Of a stretch of 24,578 nt of DNA, positions 5,477-14,142 are shown in pieces. This DNA is from a virus, in the IMG/VR virus record IMGVR_UViG_3300032579_000071, positions 1 through 24,578 of that record; one strand, written 5' to 3'. The notes under the pieces were generated by a model that was given only the letters and a program-made list of their open reading frames with translations, ran no database searches and was not told the DNA's origin. Both the position numbers and the translations under genes were made by a program. How positions within the stretch are numbered: the first letter of the stretch is position 1; every line of letters begins with the position of its first letter.

Positions 5477-7573
5477 ATGGCCGATATTATTGATGATGAA
5501 GGCAGGATTGAAGCTGCCAAAGACTTTTTGCGATTGGTAGCTGATGCTGATTCCAATAATCGTTCAGAAGCTCTTGAAGACTTAAAGTTTGCGGCCGGAG
5601 ATCAATGGCCTATTGAAGTACAGAATAGCCGTGGATTGGAATCCCGTCCATGCTTGACGATCAATAAGGTTGATGCGTATGTAAGGCAGATTACCAATCA
5701 ATTCAGACAGCAGCGTCCCAGGATGGTCGCTCATGGCATGAATAGCCAGTCTGATGAAAAAGTTGCGCAGATCATTACAGGCATCTTTCGCCATATTGAG
5801 GTGAACTCCAATGCAGATATGGCATACGATATTGCTAACGATTTTCAAGTGCGCATGGGTTGGGGTTTTTGGCGGGTTAATACGAGATATATTTCTGAAT
5901 CTTCCTTTGACCAAGACATTTACATCGAACCAATTCATAATCCATTTACTGTTTATTTTGATCCTAATAGCGTTCTTCCTGATGGCAGCGATGCAGAAAA
6001 GTGTCTAATTACTGAAATTATCAGTAAAAATACGTTTAGAAAAATGTATCCAGGCGCAGACGATGGACAAGGATTCACAAGTCGTGGCACTGGCGATGCA
6101 AATGCCGAATGGGTAATGAAGGAGGATATTCGGATTGCTGAATACTTCTATACAGATCGTGTCAAAGCTAAGTTATTGATGCTGTCTGATGGGACAAGCG
6201 GCTATTCGGATGAAATGCCATCAGAAGATGAATTGGCCAAAGCTGGCATTACTATTATTGACAAGCGTGATTCATATCGCAAAGTCGTTAAATGGTGCAA
6301 ACTTACGGCAATGGAAATCTTGGAGGAAGGCATTTGGGCTGGTAAGTATATCCCAATCGTTCCTATATATGGTCAGCAAGTTGTTGTCGAAGGCAAGCGC
6401 AAGAAACACGGTTTGGTGCGATTTGCTAAAGACCCTGCAAGAATGTACAACTATTGGTCTACAGCGCTTACAGAGAGCGTTGCATTAGCTCCAAAGGCAA
6501 AATGGTTGCTTGCTGAAGGTCAAGACGAAGGACATGAGAACGAATGGGCGCAAGCTAACATCAAAGCTATGCCGGTATTGCGTTATAAGCAGACGGATAT
6601 TGATGGAAAACCCGCGCCTGTTCCTTCAAGAATTCAGCCAGAAGCACCACCAGCAGGTGTAATGGCCGCAGCACAGGGAATGAATGCAGACTTAATGGCT
6701 GTGATTGGTATTTTTGATCCATCACAATTGCCGCAAGGAAATCAATCGGGCAAAGCAATTAATGGTCAGCAACAACAAGTTGACATGACTAATTACCATT
6801 ATTATGACAATGCGACACGATCCATGCGTCAGACTGGTAAAATTGTTCTTGACCTGATACCTAAAATATATGACACGCAAAGAGTATTGCGAATCATTGG
6901 AAATGATAATAAGCCTGAATTGGTGACGTTAAATCAGCCATCGGTTGATGACCAAGGCGTTGAAAAAGTATTAAACGATGTAACAGTTGGTGAATATGAT
7001 GTGGTTATGGAGACAGGTCCAGGATATAACTCAAAGCGTCAGGAAGCAGTTGGATCAATGATGCAATTGTTAGGCGCGGATCCTACATTGATGCAAACTG
7101 CTGGCGATCTGATCTTCAGAAACATGGATTTCCCTGGGGCAGACATTATTGCTGACCGTATGGCCGCTGCTAATCCATTGGCTCAGATTGATGATAAGTC
7201 AGACATTCCTCCGCAAGCACAAATGCAACTTGCACAGTCTAAGCAAGTTATTGAGCAATTGCAGCAGCAAATTCAAGCTATGCAGATGGACATGAAATAT
7301 GGTTCGTCTATTGCACAGCTTAAAGAAGATGCAGCAACTAAACGCAAGCTCATGGAAGTTACAACCAAAGCGCACGATGTTGAATTGCGTGACTCAGAAC
7401 GTAGGCACGATACCAAGATGCGTACTGATGTTGCAGCGCACGATACGGTTATTAAGACGCAAACTCAGCTTGAAATTGAAAAGATTAAAGGTGAATTTGC
7501 TTTAATGCTTGCAGAATTGGATAAAAGATCATTACACGCTGCATCAGCAGAGACAACCGAACGTGCCATTTGA
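5477..7573 (+). CDS. Portal protein, P22 gp1-like
   Basis: 698 aa (P22 gp1 is about 725). It starts two bases after the terminase stop. The N-terminal region (YVRQITNQFRQQRPRM; YDIANDFQVRMGWGFWRV; HNPFTVYFDP) matches the P22-type portal family. The protein forms the dodecameric ring at one head vertex, docks terminase during packaging and later holds the gp4-like adaptor. From about residue 580 to the end it is a long, charged and Gln-rich helix (QLQQQIQAMQMDM; RDSERRHDTKMRTD), likely equivalent to the P22 portal barrel that reaches into the head. No frameshift or loss is visible. Confidence 0.93.
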   Translation: MADIIDDEGRIEAAKDFLRLVADADSNNRSEALEDLKFAAGDQWPIEVQNSRGLESRPCLTINKVDAYVRQITNQFRQQRPRMVAHGMNSQSDEKVAQIITGIFRHIEVNSNADMAYDIANDFQVRMGWGFWRVNTRYISESSFDQDIYIEPIHNPFTVYFDPNSVLPDGSDAEKCLITEIISKNTFRKMYPGADDGQGFTSRGTGDANAEWVMKEDIRIAEYFYTDRVKAKLLMLSDGTSGYSDEMPSEDELAKAGITIIDKRDSYRKVVKWCKLTAMEILEEGIWAGKYIPIVPIYGQQVVVEGKRKKHGLVRFAKDPARMYNYWSTALTESVALAPKAKWLLAEGQDEGHENEWAQANIKAMPVLRYKQTDIDGKPAPVPSRIQPEAPPAGVMAAAQGMNADLMAVIGIFDPSQLPQGNQSGKAINGQQQQVDMTNYHYYDNATRSMRQTGKIVLDLIPKIYDTQRVLRIIGNDNKPELVTLNQPSVDDQGVEKVLNDVTVGEYDVVMETGPGYNSKRQEAVGSMMQLLGADPTLMQTAGDLIFRNMDFPGADIIADRMAAANPLAQIDDKSDIPPQAQMQLAQSKQVIEQLQQQIQAMQMDMKYGSSIAQLKEDAATKRKLMEVTTKAHDVELRDSERRHDTKMRTDVAAHDTVIKTQTQLEIEKIKGEFALMLAELDKRSLHAASAETTERAI

Positions 7574-7601
7574 TTGACAATTACCAATTTAAGATTAAAC
7601 T
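7574..7601 (+). promoter_or_regulatory. Possible sigma70-like promoter before scaffold/coat
   Basis: Perfect TTGACA at 7574-7579, directly after the portal stop, and a weaker TAAACT at 7596-7601 with a 16-base spacer. The 80-base gap to the scaffold gene is the longest non-coding stretch in the packaging and head region, which supports a control site. The weak -10 box keeps confidence moderate. Confidence 0.42.
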
Positions 7602-7615
7602 ATTAACTATGCTTA

Positions 7616-7634
7616 TTAGTTAGCATTTAACTAA
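7616..7634 (+). other. Inverted repeat in scaffold leader
   Basis: TTAGTTA (7616-7622), five-base loop, TAACTAA (7628-7634), 11 bases before the GAGGAA ribosome site. It is AT-only apart from one G-C pair, so it is weak as RNA structure. It could be an operator-like site for a phage regulator. Confidence 0.3.
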
Positions 7635-7654
7635 GACAATTCTTGAGGAAACTC

Positions 7655-8554
7655 ATGTCCGATGTACGAGAAGCAGGATCAGTTGTAACCAGTGAAAATT
7701 TAGCCGAGTTCCATGCACAAAAACTGGGTTTGGCTGTAGATGATGCTCCTAATGAGGCTGAGGAATCAGAGCCGTTAGTCGAGGCAGAATCACAGAGCGA
7801 CACAGAAGCAGAGAATGAAAGCGAAGTAACAGAGAAGCCGAAAGCTAATCCTAAGTTAGAAAAACGATTTTCTGAGCTAACTAAACAGCGTGAACAAGCC
7901 AGGCAGGAAGCTGCTGCGGCTAAAGCTGATAAGGAAGCGTTAGAGAATCGTATACGAGAGCTAGAGGGCAGAAGCAATCCCGTTAAAAAGGACGTTTCTG
8001 TACTTGATGAGCCTCAGCCGAGCCAGTTTAATGATGCGTTTGAATACGCAAAAGCATTAGCTGAATACTCGACTGAGAAAGCATTGAGCGAGCGAGATCG
8101 ACAAGATGCCGAACGCATTGCAAATAGTCAGCGTGAAAAGGTTATTGATACCTGGACAAAAAGACTAGATGCTGCAAAAGCTAGTTTGCCTGATTTTGAT
8201 GACATGGTGCAAAGCGCTGATGTTGCGGTAAGCAATGATGTGCGTGATGCGATTTTGGAAAGTGAAGTAGGGCCACAAGTTCTATATCATTTAGCCGAAA
8301 ACCCTGAGTTTGCTAAAAGTTTGTCAGAAATGACTACTCAGAAATCTCTGCGTGAACTTGGTAAATTAGAAGCACGTTTTGAAGTTAAAGACGTAGAAAG
8401 CAAGCCTGTTGCTGTGAAGTCTAAAGCACCTGCTCCTATCAACCCTTTGAAAGCTAGTAGCTCTGGTATAGATGTGAAAATGGATACAAATGGTGTATTT
8501 CACGGAACATATCAGCAATACAAAGAAGCTCGCAAAGCTGGCAAGATCAGGTAA
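7655..8554 (+). CDS. Scaffolding protein
   Basis: 299 aa from ATG 7655, chosen over the TTG at 7643 because GAGGAA (7645-7650) lies four bases before the ATG and would fall inside the longer reading. The gene sits between portal and coat, the scaffold position. The product is acidic at the N-terminus (about residues 30-70, Glu/Asp/Ser-rich), then has a helical coiled-coil region (about 70-115: QREQARQEAAAAKADKEALE). A further helical region carries the middle part, and the tail is short and basic (QQYKEARKAGKIR). Such a basic C-terminal tail is where P22-type scaffolds bind coat protein. It directs procapsid assembly and leaves before or during packaging. Sequence identity among scaffolds is low, so the call rests on position and architecture. 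Confidence 0.82.
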   Translation: MSDVREAGSVVTSENLAEFHAQKLGLAVDDAPNEAEESEPLVEAESQSDTEAENESEVTEKPKANPKLEKRFSELTKQREQARQEAAAAKADKEALENRIRELEGRSNPVKKDVSVLDEPQPSQFNDAFEYAKALAEYSTEKALSERDRQDAERIANSQREKVIDTWTKRLDAAKASLPDFDDMVQSADVAVSNDVRDAILESEVGPQVLYHLAENPEFAKSLSEMTTQKSLRELGKLEARFEVKDVESKPVAVKSKAPAPINPLKASSSGIDVKMDTNGVFHGTYQQYKEARKAGKIR

Positions 8555-8580
8555 CACAATTTATCAATTAAGGAAATATC

Positions 8581-9828
8581 ATGGCAAATAACTTGCTAAC
8601 CATTAGTAAAATCACGAACGAGGCCTTGATGGTTCTCGAAAACGAACTTACGTTCACATCAGAAGTTGATCGTAACTATGATGACCAGTTCGCTGTTGTC
8701 GGTGCAAAGATTGGAGCAACTGTAAACGTTCGTAAGCCTGGTCGTTTCATCGGTACAACTGGCCCTGCGCTTAACGTTGAAGATTTCAACGAGAGTTCGG
8801 TTCCTGTTACCTTGTCGACTCAGTTCCACGTTGATACACAATTCACGACACAAGACTTGGCTTTGTCGTTGGATATGTTTAGTGACCGTGTTCTGAAGCC
8901 TGCTGTCGCAGCTATCGCCAACAAGATCGACCGTGATGGTTTGGTTATGGCTAAAAACAGCACAGCTAACATCGTTGGTACTGCTGGCGTTCCACCTACA
9001 GGTCTGATTACATACCTGACAGCCGGTGCATATCTTGATTCTGAAGGCGCACCCCGTGATGGCCGCCGTTCATGTATCGTTGAACCATTCACATCTGCAA
9101 CTATCGTTGACTCGCTAAAAGGCTTGTTTATGCCCGCTACTAAAATCAGCGAGCAATACGAGAAAGGTTTGATGGGTCGTGATTCATCCGGCATGAATTG
9201 GAAACTTGACCAGAACGTTGTGTCACAGACTTTCGGTTCGTATGCAACTTCGGTTTTGACAACCAACACAGCAACATTTGCTGGTTCGCTCACATCCGGT
9301 TGGGCTCAGACTTCAACCATCACAATCTCTGCTGCAACGGCTGCTGCTGCGATTAACCAAGGCGATGTAATCACAATCGCTGGCGTTTACGCTGCTAACC
9401 CACAGAACCGTCAGGCTTACGGCTCGAACAAACTGCGTAACTTCGTAGTGACTTCTGCTGTGACCATCGCTTCAAGTGGATCAGCTTCTGTAACAGTATC
9501 GCCAGCCATCATTACTGCTGGTCAATTCCAGAACGTTGTTGTTTCGACAACATCAAGCTCTGCTGCTGTGACACCATTTAACAACACTGGTATTGTTTCC
9601 CCACAGAACATTATCATGCACAAAAATGCGTTCACACTCGCAGTCGCTGATCTGGAACTGCCAGAGGGCGTTCACTTTGCCGGTCGTGCAAGCGATAAGG
9701 AAATCGGTTTGTCAATGCGTGTGGTTCGCCAATACACGATTAACAACGATTCGATCCCTACCCGTTTGGACGTTCTTTACGGTTGGGCTCCTCTGTATCC
9801 AGAACTGGCTTGCCGAGTTGCAGCTTAA
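8581..9828 (+). CDS. Major coat protein, P22 gp5-like (HK97 fold)
   Basis: 415 aa (P22 gp5 is 430). ATG behind AAGGAA (8570-8575). The N-terminal part (SKITNEALMVLENELTF; VGAKIGATVNVRKP) matches P22-family coat proteins. The segment from about residue 230 to 320 is beta-rich and contains GDVITIAGVYAANPQNRQ, a hallmark of the family's inserted I-domain region. The C-terminal part (DLELPEGVHFAG; RLDVLYGWAPLYPELACRV) is also typical. Codon use differs from the fibre genes: AAC, ATC, TTC and other C-ending codons are frequent, as in highly expressed genes. A strong terminator follows directly. It forms the icosahedral shell, probably with help of the upstream GroES-like protein. Confidence 0.93.
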   Translation: MANNLLTISKITNEALMVLENELTFTSEVDRNYDDQFAVVGAKIGATVNVRKPGRFIGTTGPALNVEDFNESSVPVTLSTQFHVDTQFTTQDLALSLDMFSDRVLKPAVAAIANKIDRDGLVMAKNSTANIVGTAGVPPTGLITYLTAGAYLDSEGAPRDGRRSCIVEPFTSATIVDSLKGLFMPATKISEQYEKGLMGRDSSGMNWKLDQNVVSQTFGSYATSVLTTNTATFAGSLTSGWAQTSTITISAATAAAAINQGDVITIAGVYAANPQNRQAYGSNKLRNFVVTSAVTIASSGSASVTVSPAIITAGQFQNVVVSTTSSSAAVTPFNNTGIVSPQNIIMHKNAFTLAVADLELPEGVHFAGRASDKEIGLSMRVVRQYTINNDSIPTRLDVLYGWAPLYPELACRVAA

Positions 9829-9831
9829 ATT

Positions 9832-9857
9832 AGTGGGGGAGAAATCCCCCGCTTTTT
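9832..9857 (+). terminator. Intrinsic terminator after coat gene
   Basis: Stem GGGGGA/TCCCCC (9835-9840 with 9845-9850) closed by a GAAA tetraloop, extended by three more pairs at 9832-9834/9851-9853 (one G-T), and followed by a run of five T (9853-9857). A classic strong rho-independent terminator four bases after the coat stop codon. It should end much coat mRNA here and protect its 3' end. Confidence 0.88.
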
Positions 9858-9881
9858 GAACCTAATTTAAAGGAATTTATC

Positions 9882-10295
9882 ATGGCTAATCCAGGCCCCG
9901 CAGTAACAGTCAGTAACCACCCACAAAACCTGTCATCTAACCAAGTGTTGCGTTTGATCGCCTATTATCAAGGCGTGAACGTTAATGCAACTGGTGATAC
10001 AGTTCTGCCCGTAATCGACTCGACTACTTATTCAGTGTCAAACGTCATTATGGTCAACGCTTCAACAAGCCTTACAACTGCATTGGCTGGCGTATTTACC
10101 GCCCCCGCTGCCGGTGGTACAGCTATTGTTGCTAACGCAGCATTGTCAGCATTGACAGGCCCGACCGTTGTTTCTCAGCGTACTGTTGCATCTACAGCTA
10201 CGCAAACTGGTCAAAACCTGTATGTAAACGTTGGTACAGCGCAAGGTGCTGCTGCTACTGTTGACGTTTATGTTTACGGTTACGACTTCAGCTAA
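9882..10295 (+). CDS. Probable abundant virion protein (decoration candidate)
   Basis: 137 aa, ATG behind AAAGGA. I do not recognise the family. The product is rich in Ala, Val, Thr, Asn and Ser, has almost no charged residues, and looks all-beta (VIMVNASTSLTTAL; LYVNVGTAQGAAATVDVYVYGYDF). Three facts suggest a capsid-surface or head-decoration protein: it lies directly after the coat gene, it has its own strong terminator on each side, and its codons are C-ending like those of coat (AAC, CTG). P22 has no decoration protein in this position, but relatives such as phage L do carry one elsewhere. A small tail component is the alternative. Confidence 0.6.
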   Translation: MANPGPAVTVSNHPQNLSSNQVLRLIAYYQGVNVNATGDTVLPVIDSTTYSVSNVIMVNASTSLTTALAGVFTAPAAGGTAIVANAALSALTGPTVVSQRTVASTATQTGQNLYVNVGTAQGAAATVDVYVYGYDFS

Positions 10296-10302
10296 ATAGA
10301 AT

Positions 10303-10326
10303 AGCCTCCTTCGGGGGGCTTTCTTT
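10303..10326 (+). terminator. Intrinsic terminator with UUCG loop
   Basis: Stem GCCTCC/GGGGGC (10304-10309 with 10314-10319, one G-T pair), extended by A-T, closed by the very stable C(TTCG)G tetraloop and followed by TTTCTTT (10320-10326). It ends transcription after the 137-aa gene. The T-run lies directly against the AAAGGAA ribosome site of the next gene, so downstream expression must come from read-through, antitermination or a promoter I cannot see. Confidence 0.85.
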
Positions 10327-10338
10327 AAAGGAAACATT

Positions 10339-10665
10339 ATGCCTTCAAGTACCATTGCCCGTGGTAATGCGCTTTCCACATTCTATATTGCTCCATCATT
10401 GACGCCAGCAGCCGTTGCAACAATTACTACCGCAGCGCAAACGTTTACAATTCCAGGCTTACAAACAACTGACATTGTTAGCGTAATTGGTTTTAATGGA
10501 ACGCAAACAGCAGGTATTATTATTGCTGAAGCTGATTGTTTGGCAGCTAACGTTTTGACAATTCAATTTGGTAATGTCACGGCCGGTTCTGTTACGCCTG
10601 CTGCTGGTGTTTATACAATCCAAATTGTTCGTTCTGATGGTCCACTTCCTGTTACGGCTGTTTAA
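10339..10665 (+). CDS. Hypothetical small structural-type protein
   Basis: 108 aa, ATG with AAAGGAA at 10327-10333. Rich in Ala, Thr, Ile and Val with few charges, and predicted by eye to be beta-stranded (ATITTAAQTFTIPGL; IVSVIGFNG; GVYTIQIVRSDG). No family recognised. It sits between the coat-linked genes and the tail-fibre gene, so it is probably a minor virion component. Codon use is less C-ending than in coat, suggesting lower expression. Confidence 0.55.
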   Translation: MPSSTIARGNALSTFYIAPSLTPAAVATITTAAQTFTIPGLQTTDIVSVIGFNGTQTAGIIIAEADCLAANVLTIQFGNVTAGSVTPAAGVYTIQIVRSDGPLPVTAV

Positions 10666-10667
10666 TC

Positions 10668-11015
10668 ATGGCCAGCACAAGCGTAGTTCGCACCGCTGGT
10701 ATGACTTATGCTTTGTCTGTTTCATCGACTGTGCATTCGTCATTATTAATTGATGATACAACTAACGATCAAATCAATTTTGCATCGTTTTTGAATACCG
10801 GATTATCGCCTATTGCTGTTAAAATGGCTAATTACAGCCCTGCACCTAATGCTGTTTTCCCCGTTGATGGTACGCCAGGCGATTATGTTTTGCCTCCATC
10901 AATGACAGAACCAATTGTTTTAGCTGTTCCTACTACACCGTTTTATATGACTGCAATTAGTAATTCGGCTGTAGCCGGTATTTTGTATGTAACACCAACA
11001 GCAGACCAATCGTAA
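10668..11015 (+). CDS. Hypothetical small structural-type protein
   Basis: 115 aa, ATG two bases after the preceding stop. No separate SD is obvious, so it is probably coupled to it. The product is beta-rich and low in charge (TYALSVSSTVHSSLLIDD; NFASFLNTGLSPIAVKM; GILYVTPTADQ). It resembles the preceding protein in composition but I see no alignable repeat between them. Family not recognised; a small virion component is the likely role. Confidence 0.55.
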   Translation: MASTSVVRTAGMTYALSVSSTVHSSLLIDDTTNDQINFASFLNTGLSPIAVKMANYSPAPNAVFPVDGTPGDYVLPPSMTEPIVLAVPTTPFYMTAISNSAVAGILYVTPTADQS

Positions 11016-11023
11016 GGAGTTTT

Positions 11024-14000
11024 ATGGCTGATCCTGCCAAAACTGTAGATCAAAATATATTACCCGTTCAGGCATTGTTTAATGTAGACGGTACATTTAA
11101 TACATTTATTGGTCAGGGTCAGCCATTTTATCCTTCTGTTAGCCCTATTCAATCTGGGCTAACGATTACAAGCAGCTTGATTGACAGTACCCCTATTGGT
11201 TCAAGCGTACCTTCTACAGGTATTTTTACAAATATATCGACCACAACCGGTCAAATATCAACTACACCATCTGGTGTAAACGATATAGTCAACAAAGGTT
11301 ATGTTGATGCGGTAGCGCAAGGGCTTGATCCGAAAGCATCGTGCAGACTTGCCACCACAGCAAATATTACATTGTCTGGATTGCAAAGCATTGATTCTGT
11401 ATCTGCAAATGCGGGTGATCGTGTTTTAGTTAAGAATCAAACAACGCAAGCAAACAACGGCATTTATATTGTTTCTGCTAGCTCTTGGACTCGATCAAGC
11501 GATTTTAATACTTGGTCTGAAGTGCCAGGAGCATTTACATTTATTGAAGAAGGCGTAACGCAAGCTGATTCTGGATGGGTATGTACATCAAATCAAGGCG
11601 GCACTATTGGCGTTACGGCCATTACATTTACGCAATTCTCTGGCGCTGGTACTTATACGGCCGGAACAGGATTGCAGTTAATTGCAAATCAATTTTCCAT
11701 TGATTCGACTGTTGCCACATTATCTGGCGTTCAAACACTCACAAATAAAAAAATTACATCGCCGTTTATTACTGGCGGGACAATTGATAATGCCGTAATT
11801 GGTGGAACAACTGCTGCTGCGGCAAGTGTTACATCATTAAATGTAAGCGGATTGGCTACTTTTGCTCAATCAACAACATTGTCAGCACCAATTACCATTC
11901 CTTATGGTGCTTCTCCATCATCACCTAATAATGGTGATTTATGGACTGCTTATACTGGATTGTATTTTAAAAACGCCTATGGCAATGTAGAACAATTGGA
12001 CGTTGGCGCAGATACGCCAGGTGCGTTATCAAATCCCACAATCACTGTGACAGGCGGTGGAGCAACATTTAATGCCTCATCTGTTAATGCAACATTGTTT
12101 TCTCAAACTGGATGGGCAGGCGATTATAAAACATACGTTATTCCTGCTGCGACAGGACTTTCGTTGACAGATCAATCCGCTAATTATTTGGTTATTAATT
12201 ACAATTCTGGATCACCTGTTTATCAAGTAACAACCAACGTTGGCTTAATTGATAACTCTAGTATTGTTGGAGCCGCATTGTTATGGCGAGCAGGAAGCAA
12301 TGTTCATTTTCAGCCTATTAATTGGGGGCTGTCTACAGCCAGCCGATTAAATCGCCGTTTAGTACAAACTAATCGCTATCAATGGGCATCTGGCTTGGCA
12401 TTAGGTGAAAGTACAGGACAAATTATTACGTCCACTGCTGGCGTGATTTGGTACGGTGTCACGCAATATAATGAGCTTTCAACAACGTCCGCATCAAATA
12501 ACGCTGATTTTTATTACCATGTGTCCGGCGCTTGGACAACTAGCACTGTCTCGACATATAACAACAGTCAATATGATAACGGTACGAATTTAGCCAGTTT
12601 GACTGGTGGCAATCATTATGCTGTCAATTGGGTTTATCGCTATTTAGATGGTTCATCATTGCCTAAATTGGCTTATGTATTGGGTACAACTAATGCAACA
12701 TTGACTGCCGCACAATCATCATCACCACCAGCACCGCCTCCAATTTTGTCAACAATGGCAATCTTGATTGGTCGAATTATTGTTGTTAATAATGGAACCA
12801 CTGCGACACAAATTGATTCAGCATTTACGCAAGTGTTTACAAGTGGCACTGTTGCAAACCATAATGATTTGGGTGGGCTTCAAGGCGGTACAGCAAACGA
12901 AGAATATCATTTAACTTCTGCTGAATATGCCGGAACAGGTACAGGGGTATTTGTTCGAGCATCGTCTCCTACTCTTGTATCGCCAGCATTAGGCACACCA
13001 TCTGCTCTTATTGGTACAAACATTACAGGAACGGCCGCAGGTCTTTCTATTGGTGGAAATGCTGCAACAGCTACGTTTGCAACAAGCGCATCTAGTGCAA
13101 CAACAGCAACAAGTGCAACAACGGCAACCACAGCGACAAACATTGCTGGTGGTGTTGCAAGCCAATTGCATTATCAAAGCGCAGCCAATACGACAGCATT
13201 TATTGCAAATGGAACAAGTGGACAAGTATTAACGTCAAATGGTTCTGGTGTTCCAACTTGGACAACCATCAGTGCTGCGGTAAGCGTAACAGATGATACA
13301 ACTACTAATGCAACAGAATATCCTTTGTTTGGCACAACCACTAGCGGATCATTATCTACTGTTTATACAAGTTCCACTAAATATAAATACAATCCAAGCA
13401 CAGGTATTTTAAGTGCCACCGGATTTAGTGGTTCTAGTTTGATTTCAACTGGAACATTATCAACAGGTTCTAGTCAAACAACATCTTCTACAACCGGCAT
13501 TGCTATTGGCGCTACTGCATCAGGTCAAACTAATACTATTAATATTGGCAATGCAGGTTTAACAGGTTCTACAACCATAATTAGTATTGGTTCCACAGTA
13601 GGTGGTACAACTACATTTAATGGTTTAACATCATTTATAGCAACTGCGTCTTATTCCAACGGTATAAACGTAACCGCAGGCGTAACCACAATTGGAGGTG
13701 CAGCCTCTACCGCCGATATCACCGTTGGTCAATCTACAGCTTCTCAAGCCGTTAGTGTTGCATCCGGTGCGGTTGCATCAGGAAACACCAAAACCCTTAA
13801 TTTTGGAACCGGCGGTTTAACGGGATCAACAACTAACATTGCCATTGGCTCTGCATTTGGTACAACAGTTAATTTAAACGGAATTCTTCAACTTGCTGGT
13901 TCTGCCGGTACATCTGGACAGGTTCTAACGTCATCTGGAACTGGCACACCAACTTGGTCAACTGCAAGTGGTGCAACAATTACAGACGATACGACAACTA

Positions 14001-14134
14001 ATGCGACTCGATATGTAACATTTGCGGCCGCATCTAGTGGTTCACTTTCTACTATATATACATCGTCAACTAAATTAAAATATAACCCATCAACGGGAGC
14101 GATGACTGCTTCCTCTATTATTATTGCTCCATAG
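11024..14134 (+). CDS. Tail fibre protein, repeat-rich, 1036 aa
   Basis: ATG behind AAGGAG. The N-terminus (ILPVQALF, FIGQGQPFY) is a form I know from phage tail fibres. Residues about 98-220 form a known fibre module (LDPKASCRLATT; GDRVLVKNQT; NNGIYIV; DSGWV; ITFTQFSGAG; YTAGTGLQL). A unique beta-rich central domain spans about 340-570. From about 600 come low-complexity Ala/Thr/Ser shaft segments (NAATATFATS) and paired repeats: DDTTTNAT at about 757 and 988, with SGSLST and KYNPSTG, and GNA/GTGG-LTGSTT segments. The protein ends right after the second KYNPSTG copy and shows no peptidase-S74 chaperone end. It probably forms trimeric fibres for receptor contact. The fibre assignment is strong; the exact attachment point is unknown. 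Confidence 0.85.
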   Translation: MADPAKTVDQNILPVQALFNVDGTFNTFIGQGQPFYPSVSPIQSGLTITSSLIDSTPIGSSVPSTGIFTNISTTTGQISTTPSGVNDIVNKGYVDAVAQGLDPKASCRLATTANITLSGLQSIDSVSANAGDRVLVKNQTTQANNGIYIVSASSWTRSSDFNTWSEVPGAFTFIEEGVTQADSGWVCTSNQGGTIGVTAITFTQFSGAGTYTAGTGLQLIANQFSIDSTVATLSGVQTLTNKKITSPFITGGTIDNAVIGGTTAAAASVTSLNVSGLATFAQSTTLSAPITIPYGASPSSPNNGDLWTAYTGLYFKNAYGNVEQLDVGADTPGALSNPTITVTGGGATFNASSVNATLFSQTGWAGDYKTYVIPAATGLSLTDQSANYLVINYNSGSPVYQVTTNVGLIDNSSIVGAALLWRAGSNVHFQPINWGLSTASRLNRRLVQTNRYQWASGLALGESTGQIITSTAGVIWYGVTQYNELSTTSASNNADFYYHVSGAWTTSTVSTYNNSQYDNGTNLASLTGGNHYAVNWVYRYLDGSSLPKLAYVLGTTNATLTAAQSSSPPAPPPILSTMAILIGRIIVVNNGTTATQIDSAFTQVFTSGTVANHNDLGGLQGGTANEEYHLTSAEYAGTGTGVFVRASSPTLVSPALGTPSALIGTNITGTAAGLSIGGNAATATFATSASSATTATSATTATTATNIAGGVASQLHYQSAANTTAFIANGTSGQVLTSNGSGVPTWTTISAAVSVTDDTTTNATEYPLFGTTTSGSLSTVYTSSTKYKYNPSTGILSATGFSGSSLISTGTLSTGSSQTTSSTTGIAIGATASGQTNTINIGNAGLTGSTTIISIGSTVGGTTTFNGLTSFIATASYSNGINVTAGVTTIGGAASTADITVGQSTASQAVSVASGAVASGNTKTLNFGTGGLTGSTTNIAIGSAFGTTVNLNGILQLAGSAGTSGQVLTSSGTGTPTWSTASGATITDDTTTNATRYVTFAAASSGSLSTIYTSSTKLKYNPSTGAMTASSIIIAP
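13094..13129 (+). repeat. 18-bp tandem repeat, two copies, in the fibre shaft
   Basis: Two adjacent copies of AGTGCAACAACAGCAACA (13094-13111) and a near-copy (13112-13129), within a longer GCAACA/GCAACG-rich stretch at about 13060-13140. It encodes the Ala-Thr-Ser low-complexity linker. Repeats of this kind can change number by slippage. Confidence 0.6.
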
Positions 14135-14142
14135 GAAATATT

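Noticed and set aside
7643-7654. TTG start giving a 303-aa scaffold
   Set aside because: The GAGGAA ribosome site (7645-7650) would be inside the coding region; ATG 7655 has proper spacing.
8820-9293. 157-codon minus-strand open frame inside the coat gene
   Set aside because: Opposite a strongly supported gene with biased codons; no motif or ribosome site.
12907-13232. Several overlapping open frames on both strands in the fibre shaft, one cysteine-rich
   Set aside because: They come from the GCAACA-type repeat, which lacks stop codons in most frames; no SD and no recognisable product.
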